From Verrucomicrobiia bacterium (GTDB taxonomy: Bacteria > Verrucomicrobiota > Verrucomicrobiia > Limisphaerales > UBA9464): a stretch of 64,000 nt of DNA. The stretch is from assembly GCA_019634635.1 (NCBI GenBank), contig JAHCBB010000007.1:1-64000 (forward strand), in the 5' to 3' direction. Both the position numbers and the translations under genes were made by a program. The notes below the pieces were generated by a model. The model was not told the DNA's origin. It saw only the letters and a program-made list of their open reading frames with translations, and did not search any database. Below are positions 46,475 to 55,236 of this stretch, piece after piece (positions within the stretch are counted from its first letter, which is position 1; the number at the start of each line of letters is the position of its first letter).

Positions 46475-47899
46475 GTGGAAGGTGAGCCAGGTCAAAGCCT
46501 CGGCGAAGCAACCGGGCCTTACGTGCCCGACACGCCGCCCGCCAAGCTGTGGGAACTTCTGCGGCGCAATTCGCGGTTCCAGCGCGCGGCGAAATTCCTC
46601 ATGTCATTGGAGTCCGTCCGCCAGGGTGGCGACCCCAAGCAGTGGAACCGGGCGACCGGCTGCGCTCACCGGGTTCTGTCCCGCGTAGAACGACACAATC
46701 CTTGTTCCGAAACTGCCCTGCGTTGGCTGGCGTTTCCGCCCCTGTTCATTCGCCGCGTGATCGCCTGCGAACCCGGACGGGAAGCCGAGCTTGCCGCGGG
46801 GAAGGTGGTCCCGATTGATACCGTCGGAATCGGTTGGGGCCGCCATCCTCAAGAGTCCCCGGAAACACCCTGGATCTTCTTTGCGTCGCAAATCCCGACT
46901 GCGTCCGACGGCATGGACCCGGCCGAGAGCCGGGCCAACGCCCACGGCTGGCCGATCTGTTTGGGACCAGAGATCGAGACGCTCACCTCGGACGAGCCCC
47001 GCCTGCAACCCTCCTGCCGCGATGAAATCGCGGAGTGGACGGCCTACCACACCGCCGGGCGGCGCTTCACCCTCGACACCCCCTGGCCGGACACGCCGGT
47101 TGGCTTCCGGCGGACCTTCGGTGCGCAATGGGCTCGCCTTTGTGGGGAGGGGCGAGTCGCCGAAACCGACTTTTTCCGTGACTGGAATCTCGCCACCCTT
47201 GCGGCCCGTGCCTCCAAGGCGGTCAAGGCTGCCAACCGGCTCGTGGGCGATTTGGTCGGCGACTTGGACCGTGTTCGACGAGGCGAGAGCGAGACGGTTT
47301 GTCCGCCCGTTCCCACTCGGGGCGGAAACTCATTTCGCAGCGTCCCGCAGGTCGGGTTCAGCCTGACCGAAGCGGAGGAGCATCGGCTCTTCCTGTTCGA
47401 CGATCTGGCCCGCCATCGCGTGTTCGCGTTGCCCCACCTGCTGACGCGGGAAGACGTGGGGCCTGTCCTCGCCCACCTCAAACGGCAGCTTTTGGCCGGA
47501 TTGCCCGAAGCTCGCGATTTGCTGGGCACGCCTCGCTGTTGGGAAGTCTTCCTGGGCGTCGAAGCCCGCCGGCTTCCTGGTGCCACGGGCCGCGGCCAAG
47601 CGATCAGCGACTACCTCCGGTCCAACATTTCCGCCACACGGTTCGCCGCGGCCAGCTTTACCGACGCCGACCGAGCCCGGTGGCTTCGCAACGGCCAATT
47701 GATCCCGCCACCCGCAACCGCTCCACCGTCGGACCATGAGGCGTTTGAGCACGCAAAGCGGAACTTCAACCACGCCTACAAAGCGGAACAGAATTCCAGC
47801 CGCCATATTCCTCGCTGGGTTGCCTACGTTGATACTCTCATTCAGGCCACTTTCCCGCGGATGGACATGCAGGCACTCATCCAGCCGACTCCATCCTAA
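46475..47899 (+). CDS. Uncharacterised 474-residue protein of the integrative element
   Basis: Not recognised with confidence. The N-terminus KLWELLRRNSRFQRAAKFLMSLE resembles the WEFLRRN-type opening of small regulatory or DUF6499-like proteins of mobile elements (cited in part). The middle has a hydrophobic FPPLFIRRVIACEPG stretch and WIFFASQIPTASDG. The C-terminus contains helices around DLARHRVFALPHLLTREDVGP. It has no signal peptide and no membrane helix. The start is GTG at 46475; a GTG about 16 codons later is an alternative. It begins 30 bp after int and precedes the excisionase-like gene, suggesting a role in element maintenance or regulation. Confidence 0.75.
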   Translation: MEGEPGQSLGEATGPYVPDTPPAKLWELLRRNSRFQRAAKFLMSLESVRQGGDPKQWNRATGCAHRVLSRVERHNPCSETALRWLAFPPLFIRRVIACEPGREAELAAGKVVPIDTVGIGWGRHPQESPETPWIFFASQIPTASDGMDPAESRANAHGWPICLGPEIETLTSDEPRLQPSCRDEIAEWTAYHTAGRRFTLDTPWPDTPVGFRRTFGAQWARLCGEGRVAETDFFRDWNLATLAARASKAVKAANRLVGDLVGDLDRVRRGESETVCPPVPTRGGNSFRSVPQVGFSLTEAEEHRLFLFDDLARHRVFALPHLLTREDVGPVLAHLKRQLLAGLPEARDLLGTPRCWEVFLGVEARRLPGATGRGQAISDYLRSNISATRFAAASFTDADRARWLRNGQLIPPPATAPPSDHEAFEHAKRNFNHAYKAEQNSSRHIPRWVAYVDTLIQATFPRMDMQALIQPTPS

Positions 47900-47987
47900 T
47901 TCGGAAGGTAGGGGGGAGAGGTGCCTTCCAAATCCCCCTACGACCGCGGCGGCGTCATCGTGCATATAGCACCCGAAAGGCACCTAC

Positions 47988-48221
47988 ATGCACGACATAG
48001 ACACGAATCCGCCAACTGCGCCGGCGGTCACCAGTGGCGCGGACGACCTCCTCAGCAAGCCGGAAGCGGCCCATCTGCTCGGCATCTCGGTGCGGACCCT
48101 CGACGGCCTCATGGCCCGTCGCGCGGTCCCTTACCTCAAGCTGGGGCGCAAGCTGGTGCGGTTCCAGCGCGGCGACCTCCTGGCTCACATCCGGGAGCGC
48201 TACCGCATCGCTGCTCGGTAG
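47988..48221 (+). CDS. Excisionase-like helix-turn-helix DNA-binding protein
   Basis: 77 residues. A MerR-like winged helix-turn-helix of the excisionase family occupies about 20-72: LLSKPEAAHLLGISVRTLDGL, cited in part, then AVPYLKLGRKLVRFQRGDLLAHI. Such proteins bend DNA at attachment sites to favour excision, or act as small transcription regulators. It lies between the unknown gene and the Prim-Pol-like gene on the integrase strand, the usual place in tRNA-targeted islands. Confidence 0.88.
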   Translation: MHDIDTNPPTAPAVTSGADDLLSKPEAAHLLGISVRTLDGLMARRAVPYLKLGRKLVRFQRGDLLAHIRERYRIAAR

Positions 48222-48262
48222 CCCGTCCCCGGCTTTTGACTTCCCGTCGTGGAATGCCGCCC

Positions 48263-49573
48263 ATGCACCCGTCCGCGATCTTGGCCCAGCAGTTGGCCGC
48301 TGAACTCGGCGCCGTGATCTTCCCCGTCCGCCGGGACAAGACGCCCGTGCTGACCGGATGGCGCAAGCTAACCCGCGCGCAGACCGATTCGCCGAAATTC
48401 CGCCGCCGGTTCTCCGACGCCAGCCCCAGCTTAGGCGTCCTGCTCGGCCCCACCTCAAATCACCTTTGCTCGGTCGATCTCGACTCCGACGAATGGCTGG
48501 AACGCTTCCTGGCGGCGAACCCCGCCCTCACGGGCACCCTGATTTCCCGCGGCGCCCGTGGCGGCAACGTCTGGGTGCGTCTCCGCGGCGACTATCCCCC
48601 GCTCGGCCGGCTGGTCCGCGGCAAGGAAGCGGTCGGCGAATGGCGCGCCACCGGGGGCTATACCATCATCGCCGGGCTTCACCCCTCGGGTTGCAAATAC
48701 CGCCGGACCGGCGGCCCGCCCGTTGAACTCGCCTTCGAGGACATCCACTGGCCGGCCGGTGTGCAGCTTAAACGACTGAAGGGCGGGAGAACTCCCCAAC
48801 CACCTCCACATTCGTCTGCCGCTCTGCCGGAGTGCACCTCTGCACCTCTGCCTGTCTGCACTTCTGCACCTCTGCACAACATGGACGACGAATCACAAGG
48901 GGAAGGGGATCGCCCAACTTCTCTGGCTCCCGCGCTGGCTCCGCAGGCGGCTCCGCCTCGCGTGACCGCGGCCCAACTGTTGGAGCACCAGCAGGCTGAA
49001 AGCTCCGCCCGTGCCCGCCTGGAGCGCAAGTCGCCCGGCTTGGCCCAGCTCTACGCGCAGATGCTCGACCGCCATTACGAAGCCCGGCCCCATGAGCGCA
49101 ACGCGGTCATTGTCGAGGCCGTGCCCTTTCTCTACCGCGCCGTCGCCCGGCAGTTCGTCGTGCCGCTCGTGTGCCATTTCTACGAACGCCACGCGCCGCT
49201 CTACCGTGATTCGCTGGCCCAACACCGGCAGCAGGCCGAAGCCATGCTGGCCGGCGTCCGGGAGACGTATCTCGCCTCCCTGCCTGCCGACGAGGCCGCG
49301 CTCTACCGGAGCCTCCCCGAAGACCAGCGCGACACCTACCGCATCTGCCGCGATCTCGCCGCGCGGTCGGAACCACCTGCCGAGCGGGCCACCTTCTTCC
49401 TCAGTTCCGATCAGTTGGCCCTTCGGCTGGATGTTCGCTCCATGGAGGCTCACCGCCTGCTCGACAAACTGCGGAAGCTGGCCGTGCTGGAAGTGGCCGT
49501 TCCCGGCACCAAACGCGCCGCCGGCAAGCCCGGTCGTGCGACCACCTACCGCTGGCTCCTGCCCCTGGCGTGA
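48263..49573 (+). CDS. Prim-Pol-like (bifunctional DNA primase/polymerase) protein with C-terminal winged-helix region
   Basis: 436 residues from the ATG at 48263 (an ATG three codons earlier is also possible). The N-terminal domain (about 5-165) has archaeo-eukaryotic primase-polymerase features: GAVIFPVRRDKTPVLTGWRK, an LCSVDLDSDEW metal site (D72, D74), SRGARGGNVWVRL and WRATGGYTIIAGLHPSG. A repetitive linker with CTSAPL twice (about 190-206) separates it from a helical C-terminal half ending in a winged-helix-like FLSSDQLALRLDVRSMEAHRLL. It probably initiates element replication or regulates it. The second arm of the element converges 197 bp downstream. Confidence 0.78.
   Translation: MHPSAILAQQLAAELGAVIFPVRRDKTPVLTGWRKLTRAQTDSPKFRRRFSDASPSLGVLLGPTSNHLCSVDLDSDEWLERFLAANPALTGTLISRGARGGNVWVRLRGDYPPLGRLVRGKEAVGEWRATGGYTIIAGLHPSGCKYRRTGGPPVELAFEDIHWPAGVQLKRLKGGRTPQPPPHSSAALPECTSAPLPVCTSAPLHNMDDESQGEGDRPTSLAPALAPQAAPPRVTAAQLLEHQQAESSARARLERKSPGLAQLYAQMLDRHYEARPHERNAVIVEAVPFLYRAVARQFVVPLVCHFYERHAPLYRDSLAQHRQQAEAMLAGVRETYLASLPADEAALYRSLPEDQRDTYRICRDLAARSEPPAERATFFLSSDQLALRLDVRSMEAHRLLDKLRKLAVLEVAVPGTKRAAGKPGRATTYRWLLPLA
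48833..48877 (+). repeat. Short tandem repeat (TGCACCTC-type) in the Prim-Pol linker
   Basis: About five imperfect 8-9-base TGCACCTCT-like units encode the ECTSAPLPVCTSAPL linker. Such a tract could vary in length by slippage; 9-base changes keep the frame. Confidence 0.7.
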
Positions 49574-49770
49574 TGGCCGCGCCAGGACACCCAGCGCGGC
49601 GCCGTGGAGGCCCTTCGGCCCTATTTGTGAACGGTTTCTCCCGCCGGCAACCCATTGCCGCCGGCCCGCCGCTTGGTTTCACCCCGGCGTTTCGCCCCCG
49701 CGCGTGTTTAAGTGGGGGTAACTTTCCTCGCCTTGCTTTGGTTGGCTCCAACTTTTCTCCCGTCACCCTT

Positions 49771-51531
49771 TTAAGCGGTCGCATTCGGCGAGCTATTGCC
49801 GGCGGCCTCCCGTAGTTGGGCCAAGGCCGCCTCTACTTCCTTGCCCTTGCTGGCGATGAATTCCAGCAATTCGCCGGGCGTGCGTGTGTCCGCCATGCTC
49901 TTGGCGTTGGGGTTCACGGCCTTCAGGTCAAAGGCGGCATCCTCCACCGCTTGCGCCTTGCCGTTCAGCTCGTTGACCTCGCGCGCGAGCACGCCGGCCC
50001 GTTCCTTCAGGGCCGCCAGCTCCGGCTCGGACCGCTTGGCCTTCTTCGCCGCCTTGAGTTCATCCTCCAGCCTCGCCAGTTCGGCCGCCGGCTTGGCGGC
50101 CTGCGCCCGGATTGCGTCGGCGTCGACCTTGGCCTGTTGCCGGCGGGCGGCGATGTCCACGGTCCAGCTTCGTTCGCTGTCGCCGCGGGACGGAAGCAGC
50201 CGGAAAAAGTCCGCGAACTTCTCCAGCGTGAACGGCGTCTTCTTGCCCGTCTTCTGGTCCGACAGGTCGAAATACCAGATGCGCTCCGTGGATTTGCCCC
50301 GCGTAAAGAAAAGCAGGTTCGTCTTCACGCCGGCACCCGCGGCGGAGAACACCCCGCCCGGCAGGCTCACGATGCACCACAGGTCGCATTCGTTGAGCAG
50401 CTTCCGCTTCGTGTCCACGAAGGCCCGCTCGTTGGTGCGGAACAGCACGCCTTCGTCGATCACCAACCCGCAGCGCCCCGTCGGCGCCATTGAGTTCAGG
50501 ATGTGCTGAAGAAAAAGCACCTGCGTCGCTCCGGTCCGGTAGGCAAAGCGGGTCTGCGCACCGGCTCCTTCCTTGCCGCCGAAAGGCGGGTTCGACATCA
50601 CCACGTCAAACAGGGCCGGGCTGCTCTCGAACAGTCCGCCGTAAGTCTCCTGCCCGGTGAGCGTGTTCCCGTGCCAGATGTGCGGCTCGTCGATGCCATG
50701 CAGCACCAAGTTCGCCAGCGCGATGGGATACACCGCATTGTCCTTCTCCCGTCCGTAAAACGTCCGCTGCCTCAGCGTCTCCAACTGCTCACCCGTCTGG
50801 ATGCGCTCATTGTTCGGCCCCGCCATGTGCTCGAAGGACTGCGCCAGGAAACCGCCCGTCCCGCAGCCGGGGTCGTAAATCGTTTCGCCGATCTGCGGGT
50901 CAATCACGCGGATCATCGCCCGGATCACCTCGCGCGGCGTGAAGAACTGCCCGCCGTCATTGCCCCGCTCACCCATCTTCAGCAGCAACCCCTCGTAAAC
51001 CTGCGACAGCGTGAAGACGTGCGTTGTGTCCACCGCCTCGGCGCGGATTTCATCCACCTTGTCCAGCACGTCGCGGAAGTTGCGCTCCGTATCAATCCGC
51101 GTGCGCTCCACGCCCGACATCAGCTCGCTGACCACCCGTTGCCGGGAAGTCGCGCCCGGTTGGTCCCGGAGCTTCCGGAGGTGCGGCAGCAACTCGCCGT
51201 TCAGGAAGTTGAACAGATCGCCCAGCTTGCCGTCCTCCAGCGCCTTGCGTTTCGCCCCGCCCGGCGCGGCCCAATCCTGCCAGCGGTAGGGTGCGCCCAG
51301 GGTCGGGACAAATTCCGCGCCCACCGCTTCGGCCGCCTCCGCCTCGTGCGCCTCCCGCTCGTCGAGAATCCGCAGGAACAGGATCCACGTCAGCTCCGGC
51401 ACGTATTGCAGCGCCCCGGCGCAGTTCGAGCGCCGCATTATGTCGCAGATGCCCTTCACCGCCGCGTTCAGCGATTGCGGCGTGGCGTGGCGTTTGTTGC
51501 CCTTGGAAGCCGGCATTTCGGCGGAACTCAT
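49771..51531 (-). CDS. hsdM: Type I restriction-modification DNA methyltransferase subunit
   Basis: 586 residues. An N-terminal helical HsdM domain (about 15-150) is followed by an N6-adenine methyltransferase domain with FFTPREVIRAM, SAM motif DPGCGTGGFL (220-229) and catalytic NPPF in SNPPFGG (314-317). A coiled-coil C-terminus (about 465-555, LARLEDELKAAKKAK) probably contacts HsdS. Two HsdM with one HsdS methylate the recognition site. The ATG at 51531 overlaps the stop of the PIN-like gene as ATGA, so translation is coupled; a longer frame to 51603 is not needed. It is the last gene of the operon, far from hsdR and hsdS, an uncommon order. Confidence 0.95.
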   Translation of the reverse strand: MSSAEMPASKGNKRHATPQSLNAAVKGICDIMRRSNCAGALQYVPELTWILFLRILDEREAHEAEAAEAVGAEFVPTLGAPYRWQDWAAPGGAKRKALEDGKLGDLFNFLNGELLPHLRKLRDQPGATSRQRVVSELMSGVERTRIDTERNFRDVLDKVDEIRAEAVDTTHVFTLSQVYEGLLLKMGERGNDGGQFFTPREVIRAMIRVIDPQIGETIYDPGCGTGGFLAQSFEHMAGPNNERIQTGEQLETLRQRTFYGREKDNAVYPIALANLVLHGIDEPHIWHGNTLTGQETYGGLFESSPALFDVVMSNPPFGGKEGAGAQTRFAYRTGATQVLFLQHILNSMAPTGRCGLVIDEGVLFRTNERAFVDTKRKLLNECDLWCIVSLPGGVFSAAGAGVKTNLLFFTRGKSTERIWYFDLSDQKTGKKTPFTLEKFADFFRLLPSRGDSERSWTVDIAARRQQAKVDADAIRAQAAKPAAELARLEDELKAAKKAKRSEPELAALKERAGVLAREVNELNGKAQAVEDAAFDLKAVNPNAKSMADTRTPGELLEFIASKGKEVEAALAQLREAAGNSSPNATA

Positions 51532-52160
51532 GGCTGGAAAAGAAAGTCGGTCCCAAGCTGTCGGCGCAAGCTCTCTAAGTTTGAGTCCGCTGCGGTGAGA
51601 CAATCTTCCGGCCGTCCGGTGGTCGCCGGGGAAAGAATGCTCGCGAGCCGTTTATCCGAGCAGTTCAAACCGCCAAAACGCTCGGCCACCGCCCCGGCTC
51701 CGTCCGCCGCAATCAGCAGCCTCGTGACCGCCTCGACGCAGATGACCTTGCCCGCAACCGCCGCGCGGATCGCTGTCAGCCGGGGATCGGTCGCCACCGC
51801 CACCATCGCCTGTTTGTCGTTGGAGGCCAGATAGTGCAGCGGTAGCTCGGCGGCTAGGCCGTATAGCAAGGCTTCCCCGTCGTCCATGTTCGGAACCTCG
51901 GCGAACTGGGCCAAGACCGTGACGGCCGGCCGTTCGTTGAGGCCGGGCACCCGGCTACATTGCTCCAAGGCGCGATTGCGGACTTCGGCGAAATACTTCA
52001 GCAGACACTTGGCCTGCTTGCGGAGCATGAATTCCAATGAGTCCAGGCGGCGGGCGTCCTCGAAGGCAAATCCCAGCACCTCGACGCCGGTTTGAAGATA
52101 GCCGGCCCCGGCCAGTAGGATGAAGGCGTCGTTGTCGATGAGCAGACGCCGCTGGCTCAT
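51528..52160 (-). CDS. PIN-domain-like nuclease protein
   Basis: 210 residues. The N-terminus LLIDNDAFILLAG places D9 and D11 where PIN/VapC-type RNases hold their first acidic residue. A second acidic cluster DDGEALLYGL (D93, D94, E96) and LASNDKQ (D115) match the remaining metal-site positions, so a PIN-like fold is likely though divergent. PIN proteins cleave RNA, often as toxins. It begins two bases after the ImmA/IrrE stop and ends overlapping the hsdM start, so the three are translated together. ImmA-type peptidases next to PIN-like proteins occur elsewhere in bacteria; whether this pair is a toxin-antitoxin or a regulator of the R-M system is unknown. Confidence 0.65.
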   Translation of the reverse strand: MSQRRLLIDNDAFILLAGAGYLQTGVEVLGFAFEDARRLDSLEFMLRKQAKCLLKYFAEVRNRALEQCSRVPGLNERPAVTVLAQFAEVPNMDDGEALLYGLAAELPLHYLASNDKQAMVAVATDPRLTAIRAAVAGKVICVEAVTRLLIAADGAGAVAERFGGLNCSDKRLASILSPATTGRPEDCLTAADSNLESLRRQLGTDFLFQP

Positions 52161-52162
52161 GG

Positions 52163-53200
52163 CTACGCGGGGCAGTCGAGGCCGAACAGGGGCAGCAATT
52201 CCACCACGGCTCCGGGCAAGTCGGCCGCGGCGGTGGTGGCGTCGTTCCCATACAGGCGTCGCCCCAGCGCCCCGGCGATGATCGCTCGCGCTCCCGCGTT
52301 CATGTTCATCAGCTTCAGCGCATTCACCGCCACGGGCATCCGCTCGGCCGTCTTGCCGTAAATCAGCGCCAACGTTCCGGCATGAATCCCCGAGCGTTTC
52401 CCCTCGCGCAGCGCTTCCGCTTTCAACTTGGGCGCGGTCAGGCCGTAGATCGGGTTCAATTGCGGGTTCCGGCGTCCGGTGAGCAGTTCCAGGGCATCGC
52501 CATCCGCCTCCCGCTCGTCCTCGTCTTCGTTCGCTCCCTCAAAGCTGGCCTCGCAGAGGATCGCGCCGCCCGGCTTGACGTGCCCGCGGATGACGTGGGC
52601 GACCTCGTGCGCCAGGTGGAATGCCAGCCGTGCCGGCTCGTCGTAGCCGGAGGCCAGCACGATCACCGGCCGGTCGCCTTCGTAATACGCCATGCCGGCA
52701 AACTTCTTGGCCTCAGTGGGCAACGGAGCGAAATGAAACACGGCGATGCCGTGCGCCCAGCACGCCTCCAGCAGGCCGCCCAAGTCCACCGTGGGATTGC
52801 GCTCCAGCACCCACTTGCGCAGCGCGGCGGCGGTCAGGTTGGCCGGCAGCGGGGAGAGATTTTGCAGGTGCGGCACCACCAACCGAACCGCGTTACGGGC
52901 CGCCACCATGCCGGCCGCCAAATCCTCGCGGGCGGTTCCCCTCTTCGCCCGCTTCAGGCGGATGCCGCTGACGTCCGGCAGCGACAATGCCTTGGAAGCG
53001 TCCACCAGGTCGCCCAGCGGCAGGCTCAGGCGTTGGGCAATCCGAAGCTGAATTTGCGCCCACGAAGCGGGGTTATCCGCCAGCGAATCATCCCACCAGT
53101 CGGGCAACACCGCGCGCCGGAGAAACGCGTCATCGTAGCCCACCCGTTTCAGCCGGTGAAACAGGCCCGGAAGCGGGCTGGCTGGGCCGGTGGCGGGCAT
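52163..53200 (-). CDS. ImmA/IrrE-family metallo-endopeptidase
   Basis: 345 residues. The zinc peptidase motif HEVAH (H198, E199, H202) lies in FHLAHEVAHVIRGH. It is preceded by VDLGGLLEACWAHGIAVFHF and followed by a DEREADGDA segment that can provide the third ligand (EREAD). The N-terminal 110 residues form a helical region with IQLRIAQRLSLPLGDLVDASKALSLPDV that resembles a degenerate regulator domain. ImmA relatives cleave repressors to switch on mobile elements or stress genes. Here it sits between hsdS (93 bp upstream) and the PIN-like gene (2 bp downstream) within the R-M operon, so it may cleave an R-M subunit, a repressor or the PIN partner. Confidence 0.88.
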   Translation of the reverse strand: MPATGPASPLPGLFHRLKRVGYDDAFLRRAVLPDWWDDSLADNPASWAQIQLRIAQRLSLPLGDLVDASKALSLPDVSGIRLKRAKRGTAREDLAAGMVAARNAVRLVVPHLQNLSPLPANLTAAALRKWVLERNPTVDLGGLLEACWAHGIAVFHFAPLPTEAKKFAGMAYYEGDRPVIVLASGYDEPARLAFHLAHEVAHVIRGHVKPGGAILCEASFEGANEDEDEREADGDALELLTGRRNPQLNPIYGLTAPKLKAEALREGKRSGIHAGTLALIYGKTAERMPVAVNALKLMNMNAGARAIIAGALGRRLYGNDATTAAADLPGAVVELLPLFGLDCPA

Positions 53201-53293
53201 GGGGGCAGAGCGTTTTGCAGCGTTGATGTTGACGCCGGGAAGTTACACCGCCGGGGATGCTTCACCAAAGGGAAATCCGGGGCGGAAGCGACC

Positions 53294-54541
53294 TCACACC
53301 TCCCCGGCGAAGGCGCGGCGGAGCAGGGCGGCGGGCAGGCGCTCCACGGCTGCCAGTTGGTCCGCCAGGGCCAGGCGCAGGCGCGTGACCGTTGCGAGGT
53401 CGGTGGCGAGACGGGCGGCGATGGCGCGTTGCTCGCCCGATGGCGGGTAGGGCACGGGCTCGCTCTCAATCTGGCTGCGGGTAATCTTCTTCATCGAACC
53501 GCTCGCGCCGCCGGCTCGCTCCTTCCAGTAGCCGCTGAGGTAGAGGAAAGACAGATACCGGGTCAGGAACTGGCCGAAGTCGGCGTCTGCCGGCCAGATG
53601 CGAATCGTCAGGTCGGAGGCCACGATGCCGGCCTCTTCTCCGGTGAACATCGCTACTCGCCCGACTAAATCCGGGGTGTTGCTGCGAGCCACCAGCACTT
53701 CGCCGGGTTTGACGGTGCTGGCTGCGACATCATCGCGACGCATTCGTGAAGTCTTGATGCCGCCCGCCCGGAAACCTGTCTCGGTCAAGCAGGCGGTCGT
53801 TATGGCACGAACTTCCGTGTCCCCATCTGAAGCAACAGACTTGGACGGCAGCAATTCCGCCACTTCTTCCAACCGCTTCCGAGGCCAGCGTTGGGCTTGG
53901 GGGCTTTGGAAAACGGCGCAGAGGTGGGCGGCGGGCAGGGCTTCGGCGGCGGCCAGTTGGGCTTCCAATGCGGCCCGCGCCCGCGCCACCGCCCCCATCT
54001 GCTCCCGCAACACCCCCGCAATTCGCCGCTGCTCCGCCGGCGGTGGAACTGGAACCTCAAGCGCGGCGACTTTGCCCGTGCTCAACGTGTAAAGCCCGGT
54101 AGTGGTCTGCGCCTTTTCCAACAGCAATGCCCGGCCTGCGTTGCTGCTCAGGAAGTGGCTGATGAACTCCGGTGAGAACGACTCCGCCGGCAGGCGGACC
54201 CGGATGATGTGGTTTTGGTGAATCCACTCGCCATCTTCTTGGAAGACCGCGTTTCGGCCGATGTGGTCTTTGCTGCCGTTGCCTTCAACGAGAAGCAAGT
54301 CGCCTGCTTGCAACCGGCACCGTTCAAATTCCTTTGGCGTGACCTCGAAGCGTTCAACCACCGACAAATCGAGTGAACCGTGCCGGACGTTCCGCACTGT
54401 GAGGAACGACTTGTGGAGCTTTACGGGCGCGCGTTCGGGCGTCTTCTGGATTCCGCCCGTGATGCCGGCAACCTCGCCTAGCCTCACCCACCGCCACCCC
54501 TTCGGCAGTTCCCGCGTTGTCGTCGTGTCGTTCAAAACCAA
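53294..54541 (-). CDS. hsdS: Type I restriction-modification specificity subunit
   Basis: 415 residues with two target-recognition domains, each followed by a helical spacer. TRD1 (about 13-165) starts LPKGWRWVRLGEVAGITGG and ends VPPPAEQRRIAGVLREQM. TRD2 (about 222-375) starts WPRKRLEEVAELLP and ends YPPSGEQRAIAARLA. The EQRxIA repeat at both spacers is diagnostic. It determines the bipartite DNA target for HsdM and HsdR. The start is non-ATG: TTG at 54541 or 54535, both overlapping the DUF429 stop, so translation appears coupled. Confidence 0.93.
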   Translation of the reverse strand: MVLNDTTTTRELPKGWRWVRLGEVAGITGGIQKTPERAPVKLHKSFLTVRNVRHGSLDLSVVERFEVTPKEFERCRLQAGDLLLVEGNGSKDHIGRNAVFQEDGEWIHQNHIIRVRLPAESFSPEFISHFLSSNAGRALLLEKAQTTTGLYTLSTGKVAALEVPVPPPAEQRRIAGVLREQMGAVARARAALEAQLAAAEALPAAHLCAVFQSPQAQRWPRKRLEEVAELLPSKSVASDGDTEVRAITTACLTETGFRAGGIKTSRMRRDDVAASTVKPGEVLVARSNTPDLVGRVAMFTGEEAGIVASDLTIRIWPADADFGQFLTRYLSFLYLSGYWKERAGGASGSMKKITRSQIESEPVPYPPSGEQRAIAARLATDLATVTRLRLALADQLAAVERLPAALLRRAFAGEV

Positions 54542-55236
54542 ATCTCCATCCGCAAGCCGCGTTCATCCCGCGGCGGGTTCCCGGGCAAACAGGTTGCCCG
54601 CGCCGGATTGGTGGCCAGCCGGTGCCCCAAGTCCAGCCCCACCAGCGCATCCAGCAGGTCATCTTCCTTGAGGGCGCTGCCGGCCCGCTTGCGCCATGCG
54701 GTCAATTCCTCGCGTCCAGCAACCAGAGAACGGAGCAAGTCCCATCGGGCTTCACGTCCTTCACGTTCCCTCTTCTTCGGCAGCGGTCGCCCGGCGAGCC
54801 GTTGCCACACCAGCTCGGGGTGGAACTCACGCACCCGAGTTTGCCACGCCGGGGTCATCACCACCTCCAACTCGCGCAGCTTCTCCACGAGGCCGAACGC
54901 CTGTATCGAAATGCCATCGCCGTTGAACTGCCCCCTGTGCCGGTCGCTGAAGTCCTTGTGCGTTGTTGAGGTCAACAAGCTGCGAGGTGGCGCGTAGAAG
55001 ACGCTCGACGCTTTCGCGCCGAGTTCCTGCTTCGCCCGTTCGTCGCAAGTGCGGCTCTGACCGTCGGCCGGCAGGCCGATGGGGATGTCCACCACCACGA
55101 CGGCACAGCCAGCCGTCACCGCGAGCACCGTCGCGAAGTCGCGGCAAACCGCGAGGTGAGGCGGCGCGAGGGCGGGCCAATGTTCCGTTATCGCCACCAC
55201 CCAACCAGCCGGGCATCCGTCCGCGCTCGCAATCAT
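54532..55236 (-). CDS. DUF429 (RNase H-like fold) protein in the R-M operon
   Basis: 234 residues from the ATG at 55236, which overlaps the hsdR stop as ATGA. DUF429 landmarks are ASADGCPAGWVVA at the start, the VVVVDIPIGLP acidic strand, CDERAKQELG...VFYAPPR, VREFHPELVWQRLAGRPLP and the C-terminal LKEDDLLDALVG. DUF429 proteins have an RNase H/resolvase-like fold and are predicted nucleases of unknown substrate. A position between hsdR and hsdS with overlaps on both sides implies production in step with the R-M enzyme. A longer frame to 55632 is antisense-like and unlikely. Confidence 0.82.
   Translation of the reverse strand: MIASADGCPAGWVVAITEHWPALAPPHLAVCRDFATVLAVTAGCAVVVVDIPIGLPADGQSRTCDERAKQELGAKASSVFYAPPRSLLTSTTHKDFSDRHRGQFNGDGISIQAFGLVEKLRELEVVMTPAWQTRVREFHPELVWQRLAGRPLPKKREREGREARWDLLRSLVAGREELTAWRKRAGSALKEDDLLDALVGLDLGHRLATNPARATCLPGNPPRDERGLRMEIWF

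Noticed and set aside
49645..49660. 6-bp hairpin CGGCAA/TTGCCG between the convergent arms of the element
   Set aside because: No T-tract follows on either strand, and the stem is short; not enough for a terminator call.
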